Shown here piece after piece: positions 34,922 to 45,545 of a stretch of DNA of 64,000 nt; position 1 is the stretch's first letter; each line of letters starts with the position of its first letter. Source of the DNA: an uncultured Prolixibacteraceae bacterium (GTDB lineage: Bacteria > Bacteroidota > Bacteroidia > Bacteroidales > Prolixibacteraceae); the NCBI GenBank assembly GCA_937915865.1, contig CALGIG010000081.1, positions 1 through 64,000 of the forward strand, read 5' to 3'. The notes below the pieces were generated by a model. That model made no database searches. It saw only the letters and a program-made list of their open reading frames with translations, and was not told the origin of the DNA. The translations under genes were made by a program, and so were the position numbers.

Positions 34922-36676
34922 ATGACATTTAATGAAACCGGTCTGAAACCGGAAATTCTACAGGCGATCGCAGAGATGGGATTCGAGAATCCTACGCCTA
35001 TTCAGGAGCAAACCATTCCGCACCTGATATCATCTTCACAGGATTTAATTGCACTGGCACAAACAGGCACCGGTAAAACCGCGGCTTTTGGATTGCCGTT
35101 ACTACACAATGCTTCGCTTCAGACGAAAGAAATTCAGGCATTGATTCTTTGCCCAACCCGTGAGTTGTGTTTGCAGATTACCCGCGATTTCGAAAATTTC
35201 TCGAAATACATGCCCGCCTTTAAAACGATTGCCGTTTATGGTGGAGCCGATATTACCAAGCAAATCCGAGAACTGAAAGCTGGCGGACACGTTGTGGTGG
35301 GAACTCCTGGTCGTGTAAACGACCTGATCAAACGTAAAGTGCTGAATGTTTCGGCCATTCGCTGGCTGGTGCTCGATGAAGCCGACGAAATGCTTACCAT
35401 GGGCTTCAAAGACGAGCTGGATTCGATTCTTTCAACTACTCCGGAAGTGAAACAGACGTTGCTGTTTTCGGCAACTATGCCTTCAGAAATTGCAGATATT
35501 GCCAACAACCACCTGCATAATCCGGCAGAACTGGCCGTGGGACGACGCAATGAAGGAGCGGCCAATGTGGAGCATCATTATTATGTGGTTCATGCCAAAG
35601 ATAAATATGCAACGCTGAAGCGCATTGCCGATAATTATCCCGATTGTTATGCCATTGTTTTTTGTCGTACGCGTATGGAAACGCGCGAAGTGGCCGATCA
35701 GTTTATGGCCGACGGATACAATGCCGACGCATTGCACGGCGATCTTTCGCAGGCACAACGCGACACGGTAATGGCCCGTTTCCGCAACCGCCAGCTGCAG
35801 ATGCTTATTGCTACCGACGTTGCTGCACGTGGCCTCGATGTGAACGACCTGAGTCATGTAATCAACTATTCATTACCCGACGATCCGGAGGTATATATTC
35901 ACCGAAGCGGACGTACCGGACGTGCAGGGAAAAGCGGAATTTCTGTTTCTATTCTTCACATGAAGGAAACTGGGAAACTGAAACAGATTGAACGTATTTC
36001 GCGCAAGAAATTCGAACGCAAGATGGTTCCAAACGGCGATGAAATTTGCGAAAAACAAATGTTTCATCTTATCGATCGGGTGGTAAATGTTGATATTGCC
36101 GAAAATCAGGTTAACAAGTTTATGCCGTTGATTCTGGAAAAATTTGAAGAAATGTCGAAGGAAGATATTGTAAAACACTTTGTTTCGCTTGAATTTAACC
36201 AGTTGATGGAATATTATAAAAACGCGAAAGATCTGAATATTCAGCTTGAAAAACCAAAGGATAGAATCAATAGACCTGATGGACGAAACGGTGAACGTAC
36301 GCGTTTTTCAAAGCTTTACATCAATGTTGGTAAAAAGCATAACCTGAATGCTTCAACATTGATCGGTATTATCAATCAATTCTCGAAACACCGCAAAATC
36401 GAAATCGGACGAATTGATATTCAGCGCAAATTCTCGTTTTTCGAGATCGATAGTACTTTCGAGAAAGACCTTGTAAAAGCGATGAATAATCAGGTTGTTG
36501 AAGGTATTCAGATTAATGTATCGCGTGTTGAATCAACTGCGCCCGAAGCAAGTGAAAGACCAGGATACAGAAGAGACCGTATTGATGGTGGCAGAAGAGG
36601 AGAACGACGTGATAATAACCGACGCGAAAGTGCTTACAACGAAAAAAATGACAGGTACAAAAAGTGGAAGAATTGA
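34922..36676 (+). CDS. DEAD-box ATP-dependent RNA helicase with DbpA-type RNA-binding domain
   Basis: A 584-residue helicase. The motifs occur in order: the Q motif (PTPIQEQTIP), AQTGTGKT (I), PTRELCLQ (Ia), TPGRV (Ib), DEAD (II, residues about 154-157), SAT (III), and RGLDVNDLSHVINY and HRSGRTGRAG (V and VI). After a linker, residues about 465-540 form a DbpA-like RNA-recognition fold (TRFSKLYINVGKKHNLNASTLIGII). The tail is rich in Arg, Asp and Asn. Such CsdA/DeaD proteins remodel structured RNA during ribosome assembly and in the cold. It has its own promoter and long leader, and a bidirectional terminator follows. Confidence 0.94.
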   Translation: MTFNETGLKPEILQAIAEMGFENPTPIQEQTIPHLISSSQDLIALAQTGTGKTAAFGLPLLHNASLQTKEIQALILCPTRELCLQITRDFENFSKYMPAFKTIAVYGGADITKQIRELKAGGHVVVGTPGRVNDLIKRKVLNVSAIRWLVLDEADEMLTMGFKDELDSILSTTPEVKQTLLFSATMPSEIADIANNHLHNPAELAVGRRNEGAANVEHHYYVVHAKDKYATLKRIADNYPDCYAIVFCRTRMETREVADQFMADGYNADALHGDLSQAQRDTVMARFRNRQLQMLIATDVAARGLDVNDLSHVINYSLPDDPEVYIHRSGRTGRAGKSGISVSILHMKETGKLKQIERISRKKFERKMVPNGDEICEKQMFHLIDRVVNVDIAENQVNKFMPLILEKFEEMSKEDIVKHFVSLEFNQLMEYYKNAKDLNIQLEKPKDRINRPDGRNGERTRFSKLYINVGKKHNLNASTLIGIINQFSKHRKIEIGRIDIQRKFSFFEIDSTFEKDLVKAMNNQVVEGIQINVSRVESTAPEASERPGYRRDRIDGGRRGERRDNNRRESAYNEKNDRYKKWKN

Positions 36677-36683
36677 TTTTTAG

Positions 36684-36728
36684 AAACAATAAACCCTTCG
36701 AAGATGTAATTCGAAGGGTTTATTGTTT
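36684..36728. terminator. Bidirectional terminator between the helicase and acyl-CoA ligase genes
   Basis: A perfect 19-bp stem, from AAACAATAAACCCTTCGAA (36684-36702) to its complement (36710-36728), closes a 7-base loop. T-rich bases lie on both sides. The right arm overlaps the stop codon of the convergent ligase gene. Confidence 0.8.
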
Positions 36729-38592
36729 ACAATTTTAACCGTCGGACAAACTCGTTGATGTCAAAATTCAGGTTAATTTTTGGTAAACGGAACCTCCCGC
36801 CAGGTTGACTTTTCGAGACAGAGTATATCTCGTCGATTATGATTTTGTATTTGGCGGTAATATAGTTTCTTTTCAGTTTCAATGTTGGTGAAAGTTCTCC
36901 GCTTTGAGGAGTCCATTCATCGGAAATCAAACGGAAACGCTTAATTTCCTCAAACTCTCCTAATGTTTTGTTAATTGCGTTTACTTCGCGTTGAATCTGC
37001 GCCAATACCTCGGTTTTATGTATCAGTTCCTTGTTGTCCTGATAAGAGATTTTACGTTGACTGCACCAATCGTGGAGGTAAACGAAGTTTGGAGAAATAA
37101 GCGCACTGGCAAATTTTTCACCGGCCCCAACAACCATTACCTGTTCTATAAAGAATGATTCTTTTAGCTTATTCTCAATCATTTGTGGAGCTATATATTT
37201 TCCCCCCGAAAGTTTGAACATTTCCTTTTTCCGATCTGTGATTTTCAAGTATTTGCCATCAACCAGCATACCAATATCACCAGTATGAAACCATCCGTTT
37301 TCGTCAATTACTTCGGCGGTAAGGTCAGGAGCCTTGTAATAGCCGAGCATTACGCCAGGGCCTTTTACCAAAATTTCTCCATCCTCTCCAAAACTAACTT
37401 CCACTCCTGAAAGTATTTCACCAACAGTTCCAATCTTTATTGATTTACCCTTTGGATTATTTACCGCAATAACAGGCGAAGTTTCGGTTAATCCATAACC
37501 TTCAAGGTTAGTGATACCGGCAATTCCAAGTACCCGTGAAATTTGCGGCTGTAATGCTGCTCCTCCTGAAACAATATATTTTACATTGTTTCCCAGGGCT
37601 TCTCTCCATTTCGAATAAATCAGTTTATCAGCAATTGAAATACGAAGTCTCAAGAATAAGTTGAATTTTCTGTAGTATTCGAAATGCCTTGAAAGATGTA
37701 CTGCCCAGAAATAGATAACCCGCTTGATTCCTTTCAGTTCTTTTCCTTTGGAAAGAAATCCATCGTAAATACGTTCCAAAAGCCTGGGAACACAGTTAAA
37801 CATGTGTGGTTTAATTTCCTTGATCCCTGAAACTATTTGTCCCAGGTTTCCAATGTAGTAAACTCCCATTCCCTTGTACTGAAAATGGTAATTCATACTG
37901 CGTTCGTAAACATGGCAAAGGGGCAAAAAACTCAAAGCTCTGTGTTCATAACCCAAATCATGCATTTTTGAATGAGCAACAAAATTCGAAACCAGGTTTC
38001 TGTGGCTAAGCATCACTCCTTTAGGTACTCCTGTTGTTCCTGATGTATAAATAATGGTTGTTAAGTCGTCAGGTTGAATATCTTTCTTTAATTGATTAAG
38101 CATTGCTTCAAATTCAGGTTGGCGCAAAATGCCCAATTCGATGATTTCCTTATAATTGATTACTCCTTCAATTTCCTCAAATGAAATAAATTCAGGAATA
38201 ATCTCCATCTCGGCGGTAATTGGCTGAAGCTTTTCGTAGAGCTTTTTGTCGCCGACAAATAGTGCTTTTACTTCAGCGTGCTTTAAAATATAAGAATATT
38301 CTTCCTCGCTAATCGTTGGGTAAATTGGTACATGTACAATTCCTGTCATTGCCAGGGCCATATCTGCAAAGTTCCATTCCGGTCGATTTGCAGTTACTGT
38401 GGCAATTTTATCGCCCCTTACATAACCTCTGGCCAACAAACCAAGGGCCAACCGATTCGAAAAATTCACATATTCGGCAGTGCTGTAAGTATACCAATCT
38501 TTATGATTTTTTCCGCCTAAGGCATCTTTACGGGGAAATTGGTTTAACGATCGTTCAAGAATGTCGAAAGTTCTCGTAACTTCAAAAGTCAT
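36727..38592 (-). CDS. Long-chain fatty acid--CoA ligase
   Basis: A 621-residue AMP-forming acyl-CoA synthetase of the FadD15 type. The P-loop motif TTIIYTSGTTGVPKGVMLSH is at about residues 175-195. LEGYGLTETSPVIAVN and GWFHTGDIGML follow, then the Lys-bearing segment KITDRKKEMFKLSGGKYIAP. It activates fatty acids to acyl-AMP and then acyl-CoA, probably at the inner membrane. No neighbouring beta-oxidation genes are present, so a role in recycling or phospholipid synthesis is as likely as catabolism. The 3' end overlaps a bidirectional terminator. Confidence 0.94.
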   Translation of the reverse strand: MTFEVTRTFDILERSLNQFPRKDALGGKNHKDWYTYSTAEYVNFSNRLALGLLARGYVRGDKIATVTANRPEWNFADMALAMTGIVHVPIYPTISEEEYSYILKHAEVKALFVGDKKLYEKLQPITAEMEIIPEFISFEEIEGVINYKEIIELGILRQPEFEAMLNQLKKDIQPDDLTTIIYTSGTTGVPKGVMLSHRNLVSNFVAHSKMHDLGYEHRALSFLPLCHVYERSMNYHFQYKGMGVYYIGNLGQIVSGIKEIKPHMFNCVPRLLERIYDGFLSKGKELKGIKRVIYFWAVHLSRHFEYYRKFNLFLRLRISIADKLIYSKWREALGNNVKYIVSGGAALQPQISRVLGIAGITNLEGYGLTETSPVIAVNNPKGKSIKIGTVGEILSGVEVSFGEDGEILVKGPGVMLGYYKAPDLTAEVIDENGWFHTGDIGMLVDGKYLKITDRKKEMFKLSGGKYIAPQMIENKLKESFFIEQVMVVGAGEKFASALISPNFVYLHDWCSQRKISYQDNKELIHKTEVLAQIQREVNAINKTLGEFEEIKRFRLISDEWTPQSGELSPTLKLKRNYITAKYKIIIDEIYSVSKSQPGGRFRLPKINLNFDINEFVRRLKL

Positions 38593-38770
38593 TTATTGTT
38601 GAATTTTGGTCAATGCGCTAAATATAAAATTATTTTATAGCACGGTAGAACTGATTCAATGCCAAAAAAAAATAAAAATTTACAAAAACAATCTAATGAA
38701 GAATATATGTAATTGATTTTCAATACAAATTATAGCGTGATGTTAATTTTACCAAAAATGGTTATTTCAT

Positions 38771-41700
38771 TCAATTTTCAAAATCCAGATTCTTTTGTTT
38801 GAAATTTGCAAAAAACATCAATCCGATTACTGCAATAATGCTAACGTAAACTGACCAGTGCATCGAATCAACTGAGCCCCGCCCATAAGAATGCAATCCG
38901 CTGAGATAATAATTCACACCGAAATAGGTCATCAAAACTGATGAAAAGCCAAGTACCGTTGCCATATTATAATTGAAAATACCCTTCAACGTTGGCATCA
39001 GTCGCATGTGTGCAACGAATGTGTATACGACTACGGTTACCAGCGCCCATGTTTCTTTCGAGTCCCAACCCCAATATCTGCCCCAGCTTTCGTTCGCCCA
39101 AACTCCGCCCAGGAAAGTTCCAATGGTAAGCATGTATAAACCAACTGTCACCGACATTTCGCTAATTGTTGTTAATTGCAGAATAATATTTTTAATTGTT
39201 GCACTGTTCCCTGCATTACTGATGCTGTACATGATTAGTACAAGCAAACCAATAAAAGCACTCATACCAATAAAACCATAACTAGCTGTAATCACTGCTA
39301 CGTGAATCATAAGCCAGTACGAATTCAATACCGGCACCAGGTGAGTTATTTCGGGGTTCATCCAGTTAAGGTGCGCCACAAATAGGATAATGCCAGAAAG
39401 CATGGCTGCCGTCCCGATCACCATCGGGTATTTTCGACCAAAAATCACTCCGGCAAGCATCGAAGCCCATGCTACGTAAATCATTGATTCGTAACCGTTA
39501 GACCATGGAGCGTGCCCGGAAATATACCAACGCAGGCCCAATCCGAAAGTATGAAGCGCAAATCCGGCAACAATTAATGCGGTAAAAGCAGTCCGGGTTT
39601 TCTTGCCCAACGTTTTTTGCCTGAAAATATTCACAAACAGCGTTACCAACAGACTAAACCCGAGTAATAAATAAATTGGGAAAACCCGTTTAAACGGATT
39701 CAGCGAATTGTAAAATAACTCGGCATTTTTCTTTGAGTCAGGGGCCAGATAGGATGAGGCATATTTAGTTTGGTAAGCTGCAATGCTAGCCAGAAATTGT
39801 TGCGGGCTCACTTCTCCTTTTCCGTTCATCGACTCTTTCAGCAATTGAAATCCTTTGTTGATGAAAAGTGATTCTTCGTTGGAGATTCCTGCAGGGCTAT
39901 TCCCTGGTGTTGACCATTTCTCAGCTTTGGTTTTGCCCGGGAAAAATGCAAACATGTCGCCGTTTACAACCATGAAACAAATGTTCACCCGCTCATCCAG
40001 GTTGATTAGTTCCTTCTCATACATATTTCTGAAAGCAGGCATTTTGGCATAAGCTGCCTTAACAGGTTCAATTAGCTTGTAATCACCATTTTCGTTAAAG
40101 AAAACGGTAAGTGGAATACGGCTTTCGGTTACACCCAACTGTTTTTTTAGCTGATCGTTGGTTATGTAAACCAGCGAAACATTGCGCCAGTATTCGGGAT
40201 ACAGATACAAGCCCAGCATCACTTCCTCGGGCAAGCGTCCGCCAAAATCCGATTTGTGCGACACTTTTCTGAGTACTTCTGATGATAAGGTTGAAACGGG
40301 CTCAATACGACCGTCCTGCCCCTGAATCCAAAGTCTCGAAAAATCATCCAGAATTGCTTGGTCAATGCGCGGAATTGGTGTCAGTTCCGAGTTTTCAGCA
40401 TAACCCGAATTGGAATTCAGTAATAAAACCAATAGGGTTATTCCGGCAACCGAAGAATATTGTTTGAGTTTTTGGATCAGAGTATGGAAACGCGAGTTTT
40501 TGCTGATCAAAGCAAGCACAAATCCCAACCCAAGCAGCAAATAACCAACGTAAGTAACGGTTGTTCCTAGCTGATCGGCATTCACTGAGAGAACCGTTCC
40601 TTGTTCATCCTGGTCGTATGACGACTGGAAGAATTTATAGCCACGGTAATTCAAGGTATTATTCATAAAGACGCGAACATTTCGCTTTACATTTCGCTCC
40701 CGATCAATCAAAACCAGTTCGCTCGCATACGACGACGGACTCATCGATCCGGGATATTTTTCCATCTGGAAATCGGTTAATTGTAAGGCAAAGGGCAGGT
40801 AAATCGGGTCGGCGCCATAAGTAATTTCAAGTGAAGAATTGCCAACTTGTACCATTTGCGGTTCGCCACGCATACCGTGTTTCCCCATCACGTTCACAAT
40901 CTGTTTTTTCCCGCCGTCATTCACTTCAAGCATTACAGCATCAAGCCCTTCGGTTCCTGAATTATCTTTTCCGATGGTCGTAACTGCATGATTATAATAG
41001 TTCCTGATCAATAGCATATAGCTGTCGAATGCATATAATTGCATTGTCTCTGCCTGAATAGTGTCGTGCGGATTAACTTGTTTGGGTTCGTCACCCGACA
41101 TTGATCGAATCTCAACCGGACGATCAGCTGTCAGGAATAATTTTCCTCCTTTTTCGAAGAATTTGAAATTTGCATCCTGACGCTCAAATCCCAATAGCGT
41201 ATTGCCTAATATCAGGTTGCTTCCTTTCGTAAATACATAATTTTCCCGTCCTTGTCCTTGCGAAATTACAAAATCAATCATTGGTTCTCCTGAAGCATCT
41301 TCCTTCACTGTACGAACTGCATTTTTAATAAACCCGACCGATTTTATATTAATTTTTCTTCCTTCTACAGTTAAGTCTTCGTTGAATCCGTGCGGTGTGA
41401 TTTCAGAAAAAAGTACTACATCGCTCACTATCTGGTTCCCGTTTTTGATGGTCAGGTAATCTTCTGCCGAAAGTATATAATCCGACGATTGTCCTTCGCG
41501 GATGTGCATCACTCCTTCAAAACTGATGTAACGGGTAATCCCGGCTCCAATTAGGATGAATACAAATGAGATGTGAAAAATTCCGATTGAAATTCGCTCT
41601 TTGGTGTACATCCTGAACCTGAAAAAATTCACAGTTAAGTTGATGGTCAACAGGATCAGGACCAACTCGAACCAGAGCGATTTGTATATCAGCGCTTGCG

Positions 41701-41818
41701 CGGCTTCCGTTCCATAACTGTTTTCAACGAAAGTAGCGATACCCATCGAGAAGGCCATAATAAGCAACAGGAATCCCATGAAAGGGAATGAGAAAAAGAA
41801 ATTCAATGTTTTATTCAT
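38771..41818 (-). CDS. Fused cytochrome c biogenesis protein CcsBA (system II)
   Basis: A 1015-residue fusion of a ResB/CcsB-like N-terminal half and a CcsA C-terminal half. The first part has membrane segments at about 10-30, 45-65 and 80-100, then a large periplasmic region with RNVRVFMNNTLNYRGYKFFQSSYD, and another helix near 415-430. A second helix and a roughly 230-residue periplasmic insert separate the halves. The CcsA half has about eight membrane helices and the haem-handling WWD motif WGRYWGWDSKETWALV. This complex carries haem out and attaches it to CXXCH cysteines, which suits the haem-motif lipoproteins at 52.8-54.2 kb. Confidence 0.93.
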   Translation of the reverse strand: MNKTLNFFFSFPFMGFLLLIMAFSMGIATFVENSYGTEAAQALIYKSLWFELVLILLTINLTVNFFRFRMYTKERISIGIFHISFVFILIGAGITRYISFEGVMHIREGQSSDYILSAEDYLTIKNGNQIVSDVVLFSEITPHGFNEDLTVEGRKINIKSVGFIKNAVRTVKEDASGEPMIDFVISQGQGRENYVFTKGSNLILGNTLLGFERQDANFKFFEKGGKLFLTADRPVEIRSMSGDEPKQVNPHDTIQAETMQLYAFDSYMLLIRNYYNHAVTTIGKDNSGTEGLDAVMLEVNDGGKKQIVNVMGKHGMRGEPQMVQVGNSSLEITYGADPIYLPFALQLTDFQMEKYPGSMSPSSYASELVLIDRERNVKRNVRVFMNNTLNYRGYKFFQSSYDQDEQGTVLSVNADQLGTTVTYVGYLLLGLGFVLALISKNSRFHTLIQKLKQYSSVAGITLLVLLLNSNSGYAENSELTPIPRIDQAILDDFSRLWIQGQDGRIEPVSTLSSEVLRKVSHKSDFGGRLPEEVMLGLYLYPEYWRNVSLVYITNDQLKKQLGVTESRIPLTVFFNENGDYKLIEPVKAAYAKMPAFRNMYEKELINLDERVNICFMVVNGDMFAFFPGKTKAEKWSTPGNSPAGISNEESLFINKGFQLLKESMNGKGEVSPQQFLASIAAYQTKYASSYLAPDSKKNAELFYNSLNPFKRVFPIYLLLGFSLLVTLFVNIFRQKTLGKKTRTAFTALIVAGFALHTFGLGLRWYISGHAPWSNGYESMIYVAWASMLAGVIFGRKYPMVIGTAAMLSGIILFVAHLNWMNPEITHLVPVLNSYWLMIHVAVITASYGFIGMSAFIGLLVLIMYSISNAGNSATIKNIILQLTTISEMSVTVGLYMLTIGTFLGGVWANESWGRYWGWDSKETWALVTVVVYTFVAHMRLMPTLKGIFNYNMATVLGFSSVLMTYFGVNYYLSGLHSYGRGSVDSMHWSVYVSIIAVIGLMFFANFKQKNLDFEN

Positions 41819-41946
41819 AAACCGGTTATTAATCAGGAATTTTATGAGCTAAAATCAAATAAAAAGTCTGTATTCTTACAGACTAATCATATAACAGTTT
41901 ACAATGCTTTAGGTTGAAAACATTAACATTTTTTACAGAAAACAAG

Positions 41947-42645
41947 CTATTTGAATTTCAATGTTCCCCACTGTCCCATTTGTCCAACAATCCAGCTAAT
42001 TCGCTCCTGAACGTAAGGCCCGGGCGGGTTGGCAGAATATTTTCGAGGATTGGGAAGAATTGCAGCCAATGCAGCAGCTTGTGTGCGCGACAGATTTTTG
42101 GCGCTTGTGTGCCAGTATAATTGGGCTGCGGCTTCGGACCCGTATATTCCTTTGCCCATTTCAATACTATTCAGGTAAACTTCCATTATACGCTTCTTCC
42201 CCCATACGAATTCGATTAAAATGGTAAAATAAACCTCGAAACCTTTGCGTACCCAGCTTCGTCCGGGCCACAAAAACACATTTTTGGCTGTTTGCTGTGA
42301 AATGGTGCTGGCGCCTCGAACCCGCTTTTCGCCACGTTTAGCTGCATCAACCGAACGCTGAATGGCATCCAGATCGAATCCTGAATGGTTCATGAAGTTT
42401 TGATCTTCGCTACAAACTACAGCCAATGGCAGGTTTTTGGAAATCTCATCGAGCGACACCCAATCGTGTTTCAAACGAACCGGATCGGATGAGAATACCT
42501 GCTCACCACACCGGATCAGCATCAACGGAGTTACCGGCACCGGTACAAACCGGAAAATTAGGACTGAAATAATTGAAAGTCCGAAAAACCAAAGGACGGT
42601 TTTCCAAAGAAGTTTATAGATTTTTTTGCCTAAATCGCTTTTCAT
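41947..42645 (-). CDS. mtgA: Monofunctional peptidoglycan transglycosylase
   Basis: A 232-residue family 51 glycosyltransferase without a transpeptidase domain. A membrane anchor lies at about residues 13-32. The catalytic Glu is in VVCSEDQNFMNHSGFD; RGASTISQQTAKNVFLWPGRSWVRKGFE and KKRIMEVYLNSIEMGKGIYG complete the family pattern. It polymerises lipid II into glycan strands at the outer face of the inner membrane. It has a promoter match immediately upstream and lies downstream of alaS on the same strand, separated by the alaS terminator. Confidence 0.95.
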   Translation of the reverse strand: MKSDLGKKIYKLLWKTVLWFFGLSIISVLIFRFVPVPVTPLMLIRCGEQVFSSDPVRLKHDWVSLDEISKNLPLAVVCSEDQNFMNHSGFDLDAIQRSVDAAKRGEKRVRGASTISQQTAKNVFLWPGRSWVRKGFEVYFTILIEFVWGKKRIMEVYLNSIEMGKGIYGSEAAAQLYWHTSAKNLSRTQAAALAAILPNPRKYSANPPGPYVQERISWIVGQMGQWGTLKFK

Positions 42646-42667
42646 TTTGAATATGATTTTGACATTA

Positions 42668-42696
42668 CAAAATTACTCAAATTGATCCAATTCAAA
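42668..42696 (-). promoter_or_regulatory. Promoter of mtgA
   Basis: On the minus strand TTTG (42693-42696) and TAATTTTG (42668-42675) are spaced by 17 bases. The first overlaps the T tract of the alaS terminator, so the two signals are tightly packed. The leader would be about 16 bases. Confidence 0.5.
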
Positions 42697-42731
42697 ACAA
42701 AAGGCCTGTCAGGATAATCCCAACAGGCCTT
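42694..42731 (-). terminator. Intrinsic terminator of alaS
   Basis: AAGGCCTGT (42701-42709) pairs perfectly with ACAGGCCTT (42723-42731). On the minus strand the stem is followed by TTTTGTTTTG. Confidence 0.75.
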
Positions 42732-42755
42732 AATATTTCAGATTTACTTTAAACT

Positions 42756-45365
42756 TTACTTCACAAACGTTTTGGCTTTAGCCACCGCTGCACCCAAACC
42801 ATTCAGGTCTTTACCTCCGGCAGTTGCATAATAAGCCTGACCGCCGCCACCGCCCTGCATTTCTTTGGCAGCTTCGCGAACTATAGCTCCGGCATTTAAG
42901 CCTTTTTCGGCAACTACGTTATCTGCAATCATTACGGTAATCGATGGTTTTCCTGAAATGGCAGAACCCAACACAAGGAACAGGTTTTCTACTTCACCTT
43001 TTAATTGGTAAGCTAAATCACGGACAGCCTGTGCCGAATCCAATGAAATAACTTCAGCGATTACATTTATGCCATTAGTTGCTTCAACTTTATTTTTCAA
43101 TTCCTGTTTGATTCCGGCAGCAGCTTTACGCTCAAACTCATCAATCTGCTTTTGCAACTTACCGTTTTGTGCAACCAGTTCTTCAATCGTTTTCTTCAGG
43201 TTTTGGGTATTGTTTAGGATCGTTTTTACTTCTGAAAGCTCATCCTGTTGTTTTTTGAAATAGGATTCAGCTTTTTCTCCGGTAATGGCTTCGATACGGC
43301 GAACACCAGCCGAAATAGCGCTTTCCGAAGTAATTACAAACAATCCGATTTGCCCGGTTGAAGGGACATGCGTTCCACCGCACAGCTCAACCGATTTTCC
43401 GAATTTGATCACACGAACAAAATCGCCGTACTTTTCACCAAACAACGCAATGGCGCCCATCGCTTTGGCCTCGTTGAACGGAACGGTGCGGTTTTCTTCT
43501 TTTATGTTGTTTTCGCGAATCAACTGGTTCACACGGGCCTGAACCTGGTCAAGTTCTTCGCGGCTTACTTTCTGAAAATGTGCAAAGTCGAAACGAAGAT
43601 ATTCGCTGTTTACCAACGAACCTTTCTGTTCCACATGAGTTCCCAGCACTTCGCGCAGTGCCTGGTCCAACAGGTGGGTTGCTGTGTGGTTATTCATAGT
43701 CAGCCTCCGTTTTTCAACATTAACAACAGCTTTGAATGTTGCTGATGGATTGTCCGGAAGTTTTGCAGCGATATGAATGGTGAGGTTGTTTTCTTTTTGC
43801 GTGTCGACGATTGGAGTTTTTTGTCCGTCAGCTTCAATGGTGCCGCTATCGCCAATCTGACCGCCCGATTCGCCATAGAACGGAGTTTTATCAAATACCA
43901 GATGATAAGATTCTTTCCCTTTCTGTACCACTTTACGATAACGAGAAATTTGTACTTCGGCTTCCATCTGGTCGTAACCTACGAATTCAACCTGCTCAAT
44001 TTTTTTTAGTTCCACCCAATCGTCGGTTTCCTGAGCTGCAGCGTTACGCGAGCGTTCTTTTTGCTTTTCCATTTCAGCATTGAAACCGGCTTCATCAACC
44101 GACATGCCTTTTTCTCGCAGGATCAGGCTTGTCAAATCCAAGGGGAAACCATACGTGTCGTAGAGTGTGAAAGCCAATTCTCCGCTTAATTCTCCGCCTT
44201 TTTTAGCAGGAATGTTTTTTTCGAGCAGGCGAATGCCCGTTTCAAGTGTGCGTAAGAACGATTCCTCTTCCTCGTGAATAACTTTTTCGATTAAAGTTTG
44301 CTGCGAAACCAGTTCGGGGAAAGCCTCGCCCATGTTATCTTTCAGCACTTCAACCAGCTTACAGATAAATGGTTCGCGGAAGTCGAGGAATGTATAACCA
44401 TAACGAACGGCGCGGCGCAAAATGCGGCGAATCACATATCCTGCCTTATTGTTTGAAGGTAACTGACCGTCAGCAATCGAGAACGAAATGGCGCGTAAGT
44501 GGTCGGCAATTACACGCATAGCAATGTCGGCTTTCTGATCATCCCCGTATTTTTTGTTGCTCAATTCAGCAATTTTGGCGATGGTTGTTTGGAAAACGTC
44601 GGTGTCGTAATTCGATTTTTTGCCTTGCAGTACCATACACAAACGTTCGAACCCCATTCCGGTATCCACGTGTTTATCCGGGAGTTCTTCCAGTTTACCA
44701 TCGGCTTTTCTGTTGAACTGGATAAATACAAGGTTCCATATTTCAATTACAAGTGGATTGTCTTTGTTCACCAGGTTTTGTCCCGGAATTTTGGCGCGTT
44801 CTTCGTCGTCGCGCAGATCGACATGAATCTCAGAACATGGACCACAAGGACCGGTATCGCCCATTTCCCAGAAGTTATCTTTTTTGCTTCCGTTGATAAT
44901 GCGTTCAGAAGGAAGATGTTTGTTCCACAAAGCAAAAGCTTCATCATCGCGCTCAAGCTTATCGTCGGCGCTTCCTTCGAAAACCGAAGCATACATACGA
45001 TCAGCGGGAATACCCAATTTGTCGTGAAGCAATTCCCATGCCCAGTTAATGGCATCTTCCTTGAAATAATTGCCAAACGACCAGTTCCCCAGCATTTCGA
45101 ACATGGTATGGTGATAGGTGTCATGTCCAACTTCTTCCAGATCATTGTGTTTCCCTGAAACGCGTAAACATTTTTGCGTGTCGGCAATACGAACATATTT
45201 TGCAGGCTGGTTACCCAAAAAAATATCTTTAAACTGGTTCATCCCTGCGTTGGTAAACATCAGGGTTGGGTCGTTTTTTACAACCATTGGGGCCGAACTC
45301 ACAATTTGATGGCCTTTTTCAGCAAAAAAATCTAAAAACGCTTTTCTGATCTGCTTCGAATTCAT
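42756..45365 (-). CDS. alaS: Alanine--tRNA ligase
   Basis: An 869-residue class II synthetase that charges tRNA-Ala and edits mischarged Ser/Gly. The catalytic core starts with RKAFLDFFAEKGHQIV and contains FTNAGMNQFKDIFLG and GDTGPCGPCSEIH. The editing domain has the zinc-binding HTATHLLDQAL and ELCGGTHVPSTG. The C-terminal coiled-coil and the glycine-rich C-Ala domain (GGGGGQAYYATAGG) are present, so the protein is complete. A terminator follows. It is divergent from the M23 peptidase gene. Confidence 0.97.
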   Translation of the reverse strand: MNSKQIRKAFLDFFAEKGHQIVSSAPMVVKNDPTLMFTNAGMNQFKDIFLGNQPAKYVRIADTQKCLRVSGKHNDLEEVGHDTYHHTMFEMLGNWSFGNYFKEDAINWAWELLHDKLGIPADRMYASVFEGSADDKLERDDEAFALWNKHLPSERIINGSKKDNFWEMGDTGPCGPCSEIHVDLRDDEERAKIPGQNLVNKDNPLVIEIWNLVFIQFNRKADGKLEELPDKHVDTGMGFERLCMVLQGKKSNYDTDVFQTTIAKIAELSNKKYGDDQKADIAMRVIADHLRAISFSIADGQLPSNNKAGYVIRRILRRAVRYGYTFLDFREPFICKLVEVLKDNMGEAFPELVSQQTLIEKVIHEEEESFLRTLETGIRLLEKNIPAKKGGELSGELAFTLYDTYGFPLDLTSLILREKGMSVDEAGFNAEMEKQKERSRNAAAQETDDWVELKKIEQVEFVGYDQMEAEVQISRYRKVVQKGKESYHLVFDKTPFYGESGGQIGDSGTIEADGQKTPIVDTQKENNLTIHIAAKLPDNPSATFKAVVNVEKRRLTMNNHTATHLLDQALREVLGTHVEQKGSLVNSEYLRFDFAHFQKVSREELDQVQARVNQLIRENNIKEENRTVPFNEAKAMGAIALFGEKYGDFVRVIKFGKSVELCGGTHVPSTGQIGLFVITSESAISAGVRRIEAITGEKAESYFKKQQDELSEVKTILNNTQNLKKTIEELVAQNGKLQKQIDEFERKAAAGIKQELKNKVEATNGINVIAEVISLDSAQAVRDLAYQLKGEVENLFLVLGSAISGKPSITVMIADNVVAEKGLNAGAIVREAAKEMQGGGGGQAYYATAGGKDLNGLGAAVAKAKTFVK

Positions 45366-45478
45366 ATTCTAAAGTTTCAATTTAATCTGTAAATTATAAA
45401 CAACAAGTCAGGACTCATCGTTTATTTTCGCCGAAAACATTAGTTTTGCAGGCTGTTATAACCGGAATTTTTAAAATC

Positions 45479-45508
45479 TTGCAAAGTTAGTTGAATTACT
45501 TAAATTTG
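45479..45508 (+). promoter_or_regulatory. Promoter of the M23 peptidase gene
   Basis: TTG at 45479-45481, a 19-base spacer and TAAATTTG at 45501-45508 form one of the best Bacteroidota promoter matches in the window. The leader is about 30 bases. Confidence 0.65.
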
Positions 45509-45545
45509 TTACAGATCGAAAAATTAATTCCATTATTCCTGTTTT